Shown piece after piece: positions 39,487 through 48,252 of a stretch of 64,000 nucleotides of DNA; positions within the stretch are counted from its first letter, which is position 1, and each line of letters opens with the position of its first letter. The translations under genes and the position numbers were made by a program. Below the pieces are notes generated by a model. The model was not told the origin of the DNA and did not search any database. It saw only the letters and a list, made by a program, of their open reading frames with translations. The DNA comes from Acidobacteriota bacterium. GTDB lineage: Bacteria; Acidobacteriota; Thermoanaerobaculia; Multivoradales; JAGPDF01. Where the stretch lies: NCBI GenBank assembly GCA_014584695.1, contig JACTMI010000026.1, positions 1 through 64,000 on the forward strand, read 5' to 3'.

Positions 39487-40350
39487 CTACCAGCCCACCG
39501 GGTGCCAGGTGGTCTTGATCTCGACGAAGGCGCGGATCCGGTGGAGCCCTTGGGCCGCCGGCGCGGTGGCGTCGGTGGCCGCGATCCGCGGCGTCCGCTT
39601 GACGTTGACCGCGGCGTCCTGGCGCGCCATCCGGTCGAGCTCCGGGGAAAGTCCCGCGAGCGACAGCGCGTTGACGTCCATGTGACGGGCGAGGTGCGGG
39701 ACCAGCTCCTCCCGGTGGCCGCTCAGCAGGTTGACCACGCCGCCGGGCAGGTCGCTGGTCGCGAGGACCTCCGCCCACTCCAGCGCCGGCAGCGGATCCC
39801 GCTCCGAGACCAGGACGACGGCGGTGTTGCCGCTGACGATCACCGGCAGGACGTCGCTGACCAAGCCGAGCAGCCCGGGGGCCTCCGGCACGACGACGCC
39901 AACCACGCCGGTCGGCTCGGGCAGCGAGAAGTCGAAGTACGCAGAGGCGACCGGATTGACGCTCGACAGGAGCGCCGGGTACTTGTCGGCCCAGCCCGCG
40001 TAGTGGACGATCCGGTCGATCGCCGTCCGCACCTCGCGGCGGGCCCGGGCGGGCGTCGCGCCCGAGGTCCGCCGCAGCAGCGCCGCCATCGGCTCGCTCC
40101 GCCCTTCGAGCATCTCGGCCATCCGGTAGAGGATCTGGCCGCGCAGGTAGCCGCTCGCTCCCGCCCACTTCCCCTGCGCCGCGCGCGCCTGCAGCACCGC
40201 GTCGCGGACGTCCTTGCGCGAGCCGCGACAGACGTTGGCCAGATGCTGGCCGCGCCGGTCGAGCGCCGCCTCGCTGCGCCCCGACTCCGAGCGGACGAAC
40301 GCCCCGCCGACGTACATCTTGTAGGTCTTGCGAATCTCGAGCGTGGTCAT
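39487..40350 (-). CDS. Short aldehyde-dehydrogenase homologue lacking the catalytic half
   Basis: A 287-residue protein corresponding to the N-terminal coenzyme-binding half of aldehyde dehydrogenases: MYVGGAFVRSESGR, IVHYAGWADKYPALLSSVNP, PEPTGVVGVVVPE, LPVIVSGNTAVVL and DLPGGVVNLLSGHREE align with 52299-53810. The catalytic Cys and Glu segments (ELGGK, GHVCCAGSR) are absent; instead it ends with AQGLHRIRAFVEIKTTWHPVG. Because the reading frame is clean and the tail looks organised, it may be a dedicated non-catalytic partner rather than a broken gene. Paired short and full aldehyde dehydrogenases near deoC are known in some bacteria; here deoC and the full enzyme lie 12-18 kb away. Confidence 0.78.
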   Translation of the reverse strand: MTTLEIRKTYKMYVGGAFVRSESGRSEAALDRRGQHLANVCRGSRKDVRDAVLQARAAQGKWAGASGYLRGQILYRMAEMLEGRSEPMAALLRRTSGATPARARREVRTAIDRIVHYAGWADKYPALLSSVNPVASAYFDFSLPEPTGVVGVVVPEAPGLLGLVSDVLPVIVSGNTAVVLVSERDPLPALEWAEVLATSDLPGGVVNLLSGHREELVPHLARHMDVNALSLAGLSPELDRMARQDAAVNVKRTPRIAATDATAPAAQGLHRIRAFVEIKTTWHPVGW

Positions 40351-40421
40351 CGTCTCCGGCCTCGCCGCCGAGTGTGCCTGCCCCCCCGCCATCTCTCGAG
40401 CGCCTCCCGACCGGCCGGAGC

Positions 40422-42197
40422 TCACGGGCAGCCGGGCGGCGGCTCCGCGTCGCTCCAGCGGCAGACGTCCCCGGTCTCGAAGCCCTCGAAGAAGAGCATG
40501 TCCGGGCTGGTGGGCATCGCCGGGTTGTGGCCGCAGCCATCGCCGCTGTACAGGTTCTGGATCACCTGCAGCGCCGAGGGGGAGTAGGCCATGTTCCACG
40601 CCGCCTGGAGGACCGCCTGAGCCGCGGCGACCTGGTTGCTCGCCCCGCCGGTCATCGCCAGTCCCTCGACCATGGCGGCGTCCATCAGGTCGCGGCCGAT
40701 GACCTGCCAGCTGCGCAGGCTGCACGTCGACCAGAACTGCCCGTCGGAGTGGATCGAGCCCGACAGATGCGTCGGGAAGACACGGGTCGGCACCACGACC
40801 CAGTTCGTCACTCGTCCGGACCAGAACGGGTTGTGGCCGTCCCAGTCGAAGACCCAGTGGTAGGCCGGGGCGCCCGGCGTCCATTGGTTCGGGTAGGCCC
40901 AGCTGTAGGACTGCGCGAAGTAGTCGCCCACCCCCTCCGAGAGCCCTTGCGCCTGCGACAGGCTGCCGCCGGTCGCCCAGTCGTGCAGACCGTGGCCGAG
41001 CTCGTGGATCACCACGTCGGCGTCCTCGGCGTCGTCGACGCCCCCTTCGCCGAAGCGGAGCCGGCCCGTGCCGCTGCTGTAGGAGGAGTTGTCGGCGCCA
41101 TTGAAGCCGTGCGGGTCGAACTGGACGCCCTGGCTGTACTGGTGCGGCATGATGCCGAGGCCCAGCGTCACGTTGAGGTAGCGCATCATCGAATCGATGT
41201 GGTGGTAGACGTTGACCCCTTCGAAGTTCTGGCTCGCCCGCGTGTCGGGGAAGATCCCGGTGGCGTTGGTCGGACAGGTGCCGACCGGGGTGTCCCAGTC
41301 GATGCAGGCGGCATAGGGGCCGAGCAGGCTGTACGTCCCGGTGCTGAGGGTCAGGTCACGCAGCGTGACGTCGAACGTCTGCGCCGTGAGCTGCGGCGTG
41401 TCGGCGTCGTTGCCGTCGACGTATCCAGTGGTGCCATAGGCCACGAGCGCCGAGGAGAGCGGATCGGGCTCGAAGACCTTGCCGGTGCCGTCGACGTAGA
41501 AGAGCTTGTCCTCGGCGGCGAGGATGGCCCCGGTCTCGGCGTCGACCAGGACCTCCCACTCCCCTTCGGGCTCGCCCTTCGGGTCGATCAGCGCCCGCCA
41601 GACCACCCGGGCGCCGTCGGCGGCCCGGAAGATCCGCTGGTCGAGCGCCAGCGTCGCGACGGCGTCGGCGCCCAGATGGGCGACCGCGGCATCGAGTGCC
41701 GCCGCGCCGTCGAGCCGGGGCCGGTTGACGAGCGGCCCCAGCGCGGCCAGATAGCTGCTCGAGACGAAGGAGATCCAGCCCCCGGGCCCGACCGCCACCG
41801 CGATCTCGCCGCCGTGCACCGGCAGCCCGTCGAGGGTCTGGGCGAAGCGGACGACGGTGGCGGCTTTGCCCGCGCGCACCCACCGCACCGGCAGCTCGGC
41901 CGCTTCGGCGGCGCCGCCGAGGCCGAGGCGGGCCGCATCCCAGGCCAGGTAGCCACGCGCCGTCGCGACCGGATCGGCGGGATCGCCCTGGAAAGCCACC
42001 GAGTGCAGCGTGCGCGCGACGCCGCTCCCGGCATCGAACTGCCCGACACCGGCGACGTCGACCAGCGCCGCTTCCGCCCGCGCGCCGATCGCGATCCCGG
42101 GCGGCGGAGCCGCCGGCGGCTTCGCCGCCTCGAGGACGCCGGGCAGGGACAGGGCGAGGGTGACGATCGAGGCGATCGGGGCGATGGCTCCACGCAT
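40422..42197 (-). CDS. Secreted fungalysin-like zinc metalloprotease with FE-G-WS tail
   Basis: A 591-residue secreted protease; ATG follows the strong AGGAGGTCC. After the signal peptide an FTP-like propeptide (to about residue 200; VRFAQTLDGLPVHGGEIAVA) precedes the catalytic domain with HELGHGLHD (His398, Glu399, His402) and the downstream ligand region GLSEGVGDYFAQS. This fits the M36/M4 gluzincin type, degrading proteins outside the cell after self-removal of the propeptide. It ends MLFFEGFETGDVCRWSDAEP and a few more residues, a Cys-containing form of the shared tail. Genes around also encode peptidases. Confidence 0.9.
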   Translation of the reverse strand: MRGAIAPIASIVTLALSLPGVLEAAKPPAAPPPGIAIGARAEAALVDVAGVGQFDAGSGVARTLHSVAFQGDPADPVATARGYLAWDAARLGLGGAAEAAELPVRWVRAGKAATVVRFAQTLDGLPVHGGEIAVAVGPGGWISFVSSSYLAALGPLVNRPRLDGAAALDAAVAHLGADAVATLALDQRIFRAADGARVVWRALIDPKGEPEGEWEVLVDAETGAILAAEDKLFYVDGTGKVFEPDPLSSALVAYGTTGYVDGNDADTPQLTAQTFDVTLRDLTLSTGTYSLLGPYAACIDWDTPVGTCPTNATGIFPDTRASQNFEGVNVYHHIDSMMRYLNVTLGLGIMPHQYSQGVQFDPHGFNGADNSSYSSGTGRLRFGEGGVDDAEDADVVIHELGHGLHDWATGGSLSQAQGLSEGVGDYFAQSYSWAYPNQWTPGAPAYHWVFDWDGHNPFWSGRVTNWVVVPTRVFPTHLSGSIHSDGQFWSTCSLRSWQVIGRDLMDAAMVEGLAMTGGASNQVAAAQAVLQAAWNMAYSPSALQVIQNLYSGDGCGHNPAMPTSPDMLFFEGFETGDVCRWSDAEPPPGCP

Positions 42198-42237
42198 GCG
42201 GGACCTCCTGTGAGGGGCTCCGGAGTCGGGGAGGATA

Positions 42238-42540
42238 TTAACCGACCTGTTCGAAATCCCCCAGGTACCGCTCCTCGGCGACCAAGCGGCGGCAGGCCGC
42301 GTCGAGCGCGTCGAACTCCGGGCGGACCCGCTCCCGATAGGCCATGCAGGCGGCCATCGACGTCCAGTGGTCGAAGGTGAGGTAGCGCCGCGGATTCGCC
42401 ACGTCCCGGCAGAGCACCGTTCCGAGATAGGCGGGAGCGCGACGGAACAGCTCGACCCAGGCTCCCTGCGGGCCGTAGACCGATTCGAACTCCGACTCCA
42501 GCCCGCCGACCACCAGGAACTCGCAGACGTATCGGAACAT
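42238..42540 (-). CDS. Antibiotic-biosynthesis-monooxygenase-like small protein
   Basis: A 100-residue protein with a dimeric alpha/beta-barrel look: MFRYVCEFLVVGGLESEF, then VYGPQGAWVELFRRAPAYLG, and RRYLTFDHWTSMAACMAYRE. The spacing of strand-helix units and the LTFDHWTS block fits the ABM/quinol monooxygenase superfamily, whose members oxidise small aromatics or act as heme or substrate binders. No conserved catalytic residue can be singled out. It lies 40 bases downstream of the protease start, on the same strand, and is preceded by GAGGAG. Confidence 0.7.
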   Translation of the reverse strand: MFRYVCEFLVVGGLESEFESVYGPQGAWVELFRRAPAYLGTVLCRDVANPRRYLTFDHWTSMAACMAYRERVRPEFDALDAACRRLVAEERYLGDFEQVG

Positions 42541-42612
42541 CGGTCGGTTTCTCCTCTCCCGCCGGCGCGCGGCGCCCCCTCGACCGACTCCTCGAGCTCT
42601 TCCCTCCGCGAC

Positions 42613-44061
42613 TCACCGGGCGGCCGGCGTCTCGACCACCGTCCGGCCGAGCGGCGCCGGCAGGTCGGCGAGCGCCGAGGCGAGGGTCGCGTAGGCCGCG
42701 ACGGCGTGGTCGAGGCCGGCGCGGTCGACCTTGTCGAGGGTGTCGTTGGCCGAGTGATGGACGTCGAAGTAGCGGCTGGCGTCGTGTGACAGGTCGAAGA
42801 CGGGGACGCCGGCCCGCGCCAGCTGTCCGATGTCGGCGCCGCCGCTCGCCGGCGCCGGGTCGAACGGAATCCCGAGCGGTTCGAGCAGTCGGTGGAGCGC
42901 CGGCACCCAGGCCTCGTCCGTGGCCGCGACGCGGGCCCGGAAGCGGTGGATCCGGCCGCTGCCCAGGTCGGACTCGAGCGCGGCCAGGTGGTGCGGCAGC
43001 TCCGCCGCACGAGCCGCCGCGTAGGCCCGGGCACCCGAGAGGCCGAACTCCTCGTTGGCGAAGAGCACGACCCGCAGCGTGCGACGCGGGCGCTCCGGCA
43101 GCGCCGCGATCTGGCGCGCCGCCTCGATCGCCACCGCGACCCCGGCGCCGTCGTCTTCGGCTCCGGTGCCGAGATCCCAGGAGTCGAGATGCGCCCCGAG
43201 CACCACCACCTCGTCCGGCAGCTCCCGTCCGGTGATCTCGCCGATGACGTTGGCCGACTCCGCCTCGCCGTCGGCGCGGCAGGTCAGCCGGAGCTCGAGC
43301 TGCACCGGTTGGCCCGAGGCGACCTGGGCGGCGAGCAGGTCGGCGTCCGGGTTCGAGAGCGCCGCCGCGGGGATCCGCGCCACCCCCTCCTCGTAGCGCA
43401 GGGCGCCGGTGTGCGCGAGCCGGTGCGAGCCGGTGCCGATCGAGCGAATCACCACCGCGAGCGCCCCCTTGCGCGCCGCCGCGATGGCGCCGCGGCCCCG
43501 ATTGGGCACCGTCTTGCCGTAGCCCGAGCCGTCGATCCCGCGGCTCATCCGCTCGGACAGAAAGACGATGCGGCCGCGCACGGCCTCGTCGGGGAGCTCC
43601 TCGAGAACGGCCACGTTCGCGGCTTCGACCACCTCGCCGCGCAGCCCTTCGTCCGGCGTGCCGACGCTCCCGCCCAGCGCGACGACGACGAGCCGCTGCG
43701 GCCACGGCGCGAGGATCGCCGCCGACGCCTCGCCGCGCAGCCAGCGCGGCACGTTGACCGGCTCGGCGCGGACGTTGTCGAAGCCGAGCGCGCGCAGCTT
43801 GGCGACCGCCCACGCCACCGCGCGCCGGTCGCCGTCGCTGCCGGCCAGGCGCGGCCCCACTTCGGTGGTGAGCGAGGCCACGATCCCGAAGGCCTCGCTC
43901 CCCGCCGCCACACGCCGCTGCAGCTCGGCGGCGCGTTGGACGACCCGCTCGGGCAGCGCCGCCGAAGCGCTCGGCGGCGCGCTCGCTCCGCTCGCGGCCC
44001 AACCGGCAGACATCGCGGCCAGGACACCAACGCCCAGGACCGCGCCACGAATCCTCGTCAT
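42613..44061 (-). CDS. Secreted M28 zinc aminopeptidase with PA domain
   Basis: A 482-residue exported peptidase with signal peptide to about WAASGASA. A PA-like insertion (about 125-255; VVEAANVAVLEELPDEAVRG) precedes the M28 catalytic core: GAHLDSWDLGTGAEDDGAG supplies His and bridging Asp, FANEEFGLSGA the catalytic Glu pair, ALESDLG the next Asp, and HHSANDTLDKVD the last His. Family members remove N-terminal amino acids or act as carboxypeptidase Q-like enzymes. ATG is preceded by GAGGAGG. It would complete digestion of peptides made by the upstream protease. Diverges from the nucleotidyltransferase module. Confidence 0.92.
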   Translation of the reverse strand: MTRIRGAVLGVGVLAAMSAGWAASGASAPPSASAALPERVVQRAAELQRRVAAGSEAFGIVASLTTEVGPRLAGSDGDRRAVAWAVAKLRALGFDNVRAEPVNVPRWLRGEASAAILAPWPQRLVVVALGGSVGTPDEGLRGEVVEAANVAVLEELPDEAVRGRIVFLSERMSRGIDGSGYGKTVPNRGRGAIAAARKGALAVVIRSIGTGSHRLAHTGALRYEEGVARIPAAALSNPDADLLAAQVASGQPVQLELRLTCRADGEAESANVIGEITGRELPDEVVVLGAHLDSWDLGTGAEDDGAGVAVAIEAARQIAALPERPRRTLRVVLFANEEFGLSGARAYAAARAAELPHHLAALESDLGSGRIHRFRARVAATDEAWVPALHRLLEPLGIPFDPAPASGGADIGQLARAGVPVFDLSHDASRYFDVHHSANDTLDKVDRAGLDHAVAAYATLASALADLPAPLGRTVVETPAAR

Positions 44062-44225
44062 CGTCCCCCTCCTCGGCGGACTCGCGTCTCGCCGGCCGCG
44101 AGCCTAGCAGCCGCTCCCCGGAGCGCCTTCGGTGCGGGTGGAGCGAAGGAGGTCCCCTTGGGGATCCGGCGAGGGTCGTCGCCGGTTGCTCCTGTCCACC
44201 TCGCACCGAGACCTGGCGAGTGGTC

Positions 44226-44234
44226 TGATATTAT
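44226..44234 (+). promoter_or_regulatory. Extended -10 promoter of the nucleotidyltransferase module
   Basis: TGA-TATTAT (TGN plus a 5/6 match to TATAAT) stands in an AT-rich patch, with ATG eight bases after it and no Shine-Dalgarno. No good -35 is seen. The transcript is predicted to start one to three bases before ATG. Confidence 0.6.
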
Positions 44235-44242
44235 TCAGTTGA

Positions 44243-44755
44243 ATGTCCGACTTTAACTTCTCCGACGCTTTGGAGCGCGCGCGCTCTCGATGGGACGAGC
44301 GGCCTTCGGCGCGGCGGGTCCGAAAGGACCGTGGACAGGGGCGCCTGGCACCGGAGGTCCAGGCCGAGCTCTCCCGCCTGCTGCTCGGCCTGGAGCGGCC
44401 GCCGATGACCGCGGTGCTGCGCCAACTCCGCCAGCACTGCGCGGAACGGGGGCTGCGCCCGCCGGCCCGCGCCACGCTCTACGCGGCGCTCGACACGCTC
44501 CCGGTCGCCGGCTACGAGATCGCGAGCCTCCCCGACGCGGTCCGGGCCACGCTGCACAATCTGTCGCCGAGCGGTCGGGTTCCGGGGCCACAGCTCGCCT
44601 TTCACTGCTTCAACTACGGCACGCTGCCGGCGATGAGCTGGGCGGCGGGCCTGCCCTGGCTGACGCTCCTCCAGGCGTCGCGCAAGCGCGGCTGGCGACC
44701 GGGCAGCCAGGGGGTGCTCGAAGCGGTTCTCGCGGCGCGGAGAATCACGCGGTGA
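44243..44755 (+). CDS. Unrecognised partner of an AbiEii-type nucleotidyltransferase (putative antitoxin)
   Basis: A 170-residue protein that I cannot assign to a named family. Residues about 35-85 are helical, ending PPARATLYAALDTLPVAGYE, which could be a helix-turn-helix. The second half has PDAVRATLHNLSPSG, PGPQLAFHCFNYGTLPAMSW and ASRKRGWRPGSQGVLEAVL. Its stop overlaps the start of the nucleotidyltransferase gene (GTGA), the arrangement of antitoxin-toxin pairs such as AbiE. The antitoxin role is inferred from position only. It probably has a leaderless mRNA and thus may be autoregulated. Confidence 0.72.
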   Translation: MSDFNFSDALERARSRWDERPSARRVRKDRGQGRLAPEVQAELSRLLLGLERPPMTAVLRQLRQHCAERGLRPPARATLYAALDTLPVAGYEIASLPDAVRATLHNLSPSGRVPGPQLAFHCFNYGTLPAMSWAAGLPWLTLLQASRKRGWRPGSQGVLEAVLAARRITR

Positions 44756-45483
44756 GCCCCCTGCCGCCGGAGCAGGTCCTGCCGCGGGCGCTCCGCCCCG
44801 TCGTCGCCCCGCTCCCCTACTGGTTCGTCATCGGCGGCCAAGCCGTGCGCTGCTTCGCTCCCTACCGACCGAGCCGCGACGTCGACTTCGGCACGCTCTC
44901 CGCGGATTCCCTCGCAGCGCTGGTCCGAGAGCTCGCTCGCGCCGGCGCCACCGAGATCCTCGAGCGCCGACGCGACACCGTCCACTTGATCTGGAACGGC
45001 ATCAAGGTCTCGGTCTTTCAGCTCGAGCAGCTCGCCCTCCACGTCGAGGACCGGCGGCTCTCGATCGACGGGCTCCTGGCCACCAAGCTGCACGCGATCC
45101 TCGACCGCGGCACGCGGCGTGACTTCTTCGACCTCTACGTCCTGCTCCAGAGTCAGGGCCTCGGCATCGCCGAATGCCTGCGCGCGGTCCGAGAGGTCTT
45201 CCGCCAGGAGGTCAACGACGCCCTGCTCCTCCGGTCGCTCACCTATTTCGCCGACGCCGACGCCGAAGCGGAGCTGCCGGGAGAGGGCCAACGCGATTGG
45301 CGGACCGTGCGCCGCTACTTTCTGGAGCGCGTCGGGCAGTTGCTCGTTCCGCCGCTCGAGCAGCTCGAGATCCAGCGCCAGGTCATCGACGTGGCGACCG
45401 ACGATGTCGCGCCGCCGCGTCGAGCCAGCCGGCCAGCGGCTCGCCGCTCTTCGCGCCGGCCCGCGCGCCGCGACGGGTCGTAG
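44752..45483 (+). CDS. Nucleotidyltransferase, AbiEii/AbiGii-type (putative toxin)
   Basis: A 243-residue protein from a GTG overlapping the previous stop. The nucleotidyltransferase signature is visible: WFVIGGQAVRCF, then RPSRDVDFGTL (the metal-binding D-x-D), followed by TVHLIWNGIKVSVFQLE with a third acidic position expected just before, and LLATKLHAILDRGTRRDFFD, the K-x7-R-x2-KD-like block typical of AbiEii and MenA proteins. Such enzymes modify tRNA acceptor ends or other targets and arrest growth, often as phage defence. A basic Arg/Ser-rich tail (last 25 residues) is unusual. Forms an operon with the preceding gene. Confidence 0.85.
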   Translation: MSPLPPEQVLPRALRPVVAPLPYWFVIGGQAVRCFAPYRPSRDVDFGTLSADSLAALVRELARAGATEILERRRDTVHLIWNGIKVSVFQLEQLALHVEDRRLSIDGLLATKLHAILDRGTRRDFFDLYVLLQSQGLGIAECLRAVREVFRQEVNDALLLRSLTYFADADAEAELPGEGQRDWRTVRRYFLERVGQLLVPPLEQLEIQRQVIDVATDDVAPPRRASRPAARRSSRRPARRDGS

Positions 45484-45549
45484 CCCCTCCGGCACGCACC
45501 GCTGGCGGGCTCCGCTAGGATCGGAGCTTCGGCCGGCTGGTGAGCCTCG

Positions 45550-46308
45550 GTGCGTCGACGCCTCGTGACCCTGCTCGCGACCCTCGCCCTCGTTTACGCG
45601 GGCTTCTGCGGCCTGCTCTTCTTCGCCCAGCGCTCGCTCATCTACTTCCCGGCGCCGCGCCTCGGCACGGGCGAGGTCGAGACGCTCGCGCGTCCCGGCG
45701 CCACGGTCGCGGTCTCGGTCCGGCCGCGACCCGGACCGGCCGCGGCGGTCTACTTCGGCGGCAACGCCGAGGCGGTCGAGCGGAGTCTCCCCGAACTGGC
45801 CGCCGCGTTCCCCGAGCGCGCCCTCTACCTGCTCCATTACCGCGGTTACGCCGCGAGCGACGGCAGCCCCTCTGAGGCGGCGCTGCTCGGCGACGCCCTG
45901 GCGCTGTTCGACCGGGTGCACTCCCGTCATCCCGAGGTCGTGGTGGTGGGGCGCAGCCTGGGTGCGGCGATCGCGGTCCACGTCGCGGCGGCGCGTCCGG
46001 CCGAGCGCGTGGTCCTAGTCACGCCGTTCGACAGCCTGGCCGGCATCGCCGCCGCGCACTACTGGTTCCTCCCCGTACGCTGGCTGCTACGCGACCGCTA
46101 CGAGGCCTGGCGGGACGCGCCGAAGGTCGCCGCGCCGACCGACCTGCTGGTCGCCGCGGAGGACGAGATCGTCCCGCGCGCCCGCGCGGAGGCGCTGCTG
46201 CGCCAGTTCCGCCCCGGCGTCGCGACCTGGCACGAGCTCGCCGGCGTCGGCCACAATACGATCTCGGCCAGCCCCGACTTTCTGCCGCTCTTGCGCGGCA
46301 GCGGGTGA
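45550..46308 (+). CDS. Membrane-anchored alpha/beta hydrolase (BEM46/ABHD-like)
   Basis: A 252-residue protein starting at GTG with an N-terminal hydrophobic anchor (about 5-26, LVTLLATLALVYAGFCGLLF) followed by AQRSLIYFPAP, a hallmark of this serine hydrolase group. The nucleophile is Ser136 in VVGRSLGAAIA; the acid is likely Asp in LLVAAEDEIVP and the His is in GVGHNTIS. The oxyanion strand is VYFGGNAEA, where N replaces the usual HGN motif. Substrate not known; esterase or thioesterase activity on membrane-near molecules is plausible. A TAGGAT box at 45516 may be its -10. Confidence 0.87.
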   Translation: MRRRLVTLLATLALVYAGFCGLLFFAQRSLIYFPAPRLGTGEVETLARPGATVAVSVRPRPGPAAAVYFGGNAEAVERSLPELAAAFPERALYLLHYRGYAASDGSPSEAALLGDALALFDRVHSRHPEVVVVGRSLGAAIAVHVAAARPAERVVLVTPFDSLAGIAAAHYWFLPVRWLLRDRYEAWRDAPKVAAPTDLLVAAEDEIVPRARAEALLRQFRPGVATWHELAGVGHNTISASPDFLPLLRGSG

Positions 46309-46367
46309 GCCCGCCCCGACTGCACTGCCCCCCGCGCCCTCGCTGCGGAAGAGGCGGAACGCGGAGC

Positions 46368-46395
46368 TTGCCTTCTGGAAACCGCGTGGTAGCCT
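46368..46395 (+). promoter_or_regulatory. Candidate promoter of the secreted 577-residue protein
   Basis: TTGCCT (46368-46373), a 16-base spacer and TAGCCT (46390-46395), about 80 bases before the ATG. Moderate matches in a high-GC genome. Confidence 0.4.
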
Positions 46396-46476
46396 GCGCG
46401 GACAGCTTGCGCGCAGGTCCGCCGGTCGCCGAGGTGGCGCCGGTCTTCGCCCCGTGGGGCGACTTGGGAGGGTGTC

Positions 46477-48210
46477 ATGTTCACCAACGTCTTGATCAGC
46501 CTGTCGCTGACCCTGGCCGCGCTCGGCGACGTGCCGCCGGCCGCCGTGAGCGAGGCCACAGCCGCACCGGCCAGCTCCGCCCCCGCGGGGTTCGAGCAAC
46601 GCGGCGTGGCCCCGGTCCTCTACGCCTGGGCCCCGGACGTCGAAATCGAGGCCTGGCAGGAGGCCTCGCCGATCGATCTCTCGACCCTGCCGCCGAGCGA
46701 CCCGGGCGATCCGTCCGCGGTGCCCGCCCGGATCCCGCGCAAGGAGATCCGCTCCCCGCTCTCCGAGGAGGAGATGGCGCGGCTGCGGGAGGCGGCGCTG
46801 CGGCTGCCCTTCGATCCGTTCGTGCAGGAGATGACGACCGGCCCCACTCCGACCGCGCCGACGCCGCACGCCTCGTTCGCCTCGATCCACTACGGCGAGG
46901 CGACGGGCTCGACGCCCCCCGACCCGGAGCTCGCCGTCGGTCCCAACCACGTCATCGCGGTCGTCAACACCCACTTCAAGATCCACGACAAGAGCGGCAC
47001 GGTGCTCGCCGGCCCGACGAGCTTCGGCACCTTCTTCACCGGCACCACCGGCTACCCGGGCGGGCCCTTCGACCCGGTGGTCTCCTACGACGACTCGCAG
47101 GACCGCTGGGTGATGGGCGTCGACGCCAACGGCACGTCCTTCTGCCTCGCCGCGACGACCGGCCCCGATCCGACCTCGACCTGGAACCGCTATTGCTTCG
47201 CGACCAACATCGGCGGCGCGTTCTTCGACTACCCGCACATGGGCATCGGGGAGATCGGCGTCTTCGTCGGCTCGAACCAGTTCAGCGGCGGGTTCCTCGA
47301 GGGCAGGGTCTTCGCCGTGAACAAGGCCAACCTCTACGCTGGCAGCCCCCTCGGCACGGTCCCGAGCAAGTCGACCACCGCGAGCCACAGCACGCCTTGG
47401 CCGGCGGCGATCCACGGCTACCGGCAGGATCAGTGGCCAGTCGGGACGAACTCGCACTACATCGTGACCGAGCTCTTCGACGGCTGCATCCACAACGTCT
47501 GGACCTGGACCGATCCGTTCGGCGGCGGCGGCGGCACGATGACGATGGCGCCGTCGCTGAACCTCTGCACCGCGACCGGCGTCTCGGCCGGCATGCCGGT
47601 CTCGGCGCCACAGAGCGGCGGCAGCAACATCCAGAGCAATGACTTCCGCACGCAGTCGACGCACTACCGGGCCGGCAAGCTCTGGATCAACCAGACGGTC
47701 TCCTGCAACCCCGGCGGCGGTACCGTCAACTGTGTCCGGTGGGCGAAGATCGATCCGGTGGCCAACACCGTGCTCGACGCGGGCGTGTTCGGCAGCACCG
47801 CTGAATACCGCAGCTTCCCGAGCCTGGCGGTCAACTTCTGCGGCGACATGGCGATCGGCTACAGCAAGACGAGCGCGGCGATGTTCCCCGCGACCTTCGT
47901 CACCGGCCGGGCGGCCGGGGACGCCGCCGGCACCCTCCAGGCGGAGGTGGCCCTCAAGGCCGGCGACATCACCTTCACCTGCTTCGATGCCGTGCCCCGC
48001 CGCTGGGGCGACTACACCGGCTTCACCGCCGACCCGGACGGCACCCGCCTCTGGTACCTCGGCCAGTACAGCCGCGATACCGGGGCCGCCGCCTGCCGCT
48101 GGGGGACCTGGATCGGCTCCTATTCCTTCCCGGGCTGTCAGCTGATCTTCGCCAACAGCTTCGAGACCAACGGCGCCTCGCTCTGGTCGAGCTGCACCGG
48201 CTGCTCCTGA
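46477..48210 (+). CDS. Large secreted protein of unknown function with FE-N-WS tail
   Basis: A 577-residue exported protein; ATG follows GGGAGGG. A short leader (to about LAALGD) precedes an acidic Pro-rich region (to about 125), then a beta-propeller-like body with the opening PDPELAVGPNHVIAVVNTHF, VVSYDDSQDRWVMGVDANG, VGSNQFSGGFLEGRVFAVNK and GDYTGFTADPDGTRLWYLGQ. I have the impression of a family of extracellular proteins in myxobacteria and acidobacteria, with no assigned function. Cys pairs suggest disulfides. It ends LIFANSFETNGASLWSSCTG followed by CS, a divergent tail with Asn for Gly and two final cysteines. Confidence 0.82.
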   Translation: MFTNVLISLSLTLAALGDVPPAAVSEATAAPASSAPAGFEQRGVAPVLYAWAPDVEIEAWQEASPIDLSTLPPSDPGDPSAVPARIPRKEIRSPLSEEEMARLREAALRLPFDPFVQEMTTGPTPTAPTPHASFASIHYGEATGSTPPDPELAVGPNHVIAVVNTHFKIHDKSGTVLAGPTSFGTFFTGTTGYPGGPFDPVVSYDDSQDRWVMGVDANGTSFCLAATTGPDPTSTWNRYCFATNIGGAFFDYPHMGIGEIGVFVGSNQFSGGFLEGRVFAVNKANLYAGSPLGTVPSKSTTASHSTPWPAAIHGYRQDQWPVGTNSHYIVTELFDGCIHNVWTWTDPFGGGGGTMTMAPSLNLCTATGVSAGMPVSAPQSGGSNIQSNDFRTQSTHYRAGKLWINQTVSCNPGGGTVNCVRWAKIDPVANTVLDAGVFGSTAEYRSFPSLAVNFCGDMAIGYSKTSAAMFPATFVTGRAAGDAAGTLQAEVALKAGDITFTCFDAVPRRWGDYTGFTADPDGTRLWYLGQYSRDTGAAACRWGTWIGSYSFPGCQLIFANSFETNGASLWSSCTGCS

Positions 48211-48252
48211 AGCGCGGTGGGGGCCGAGTTCGAGCCAGCAGGGGAACCGGAC

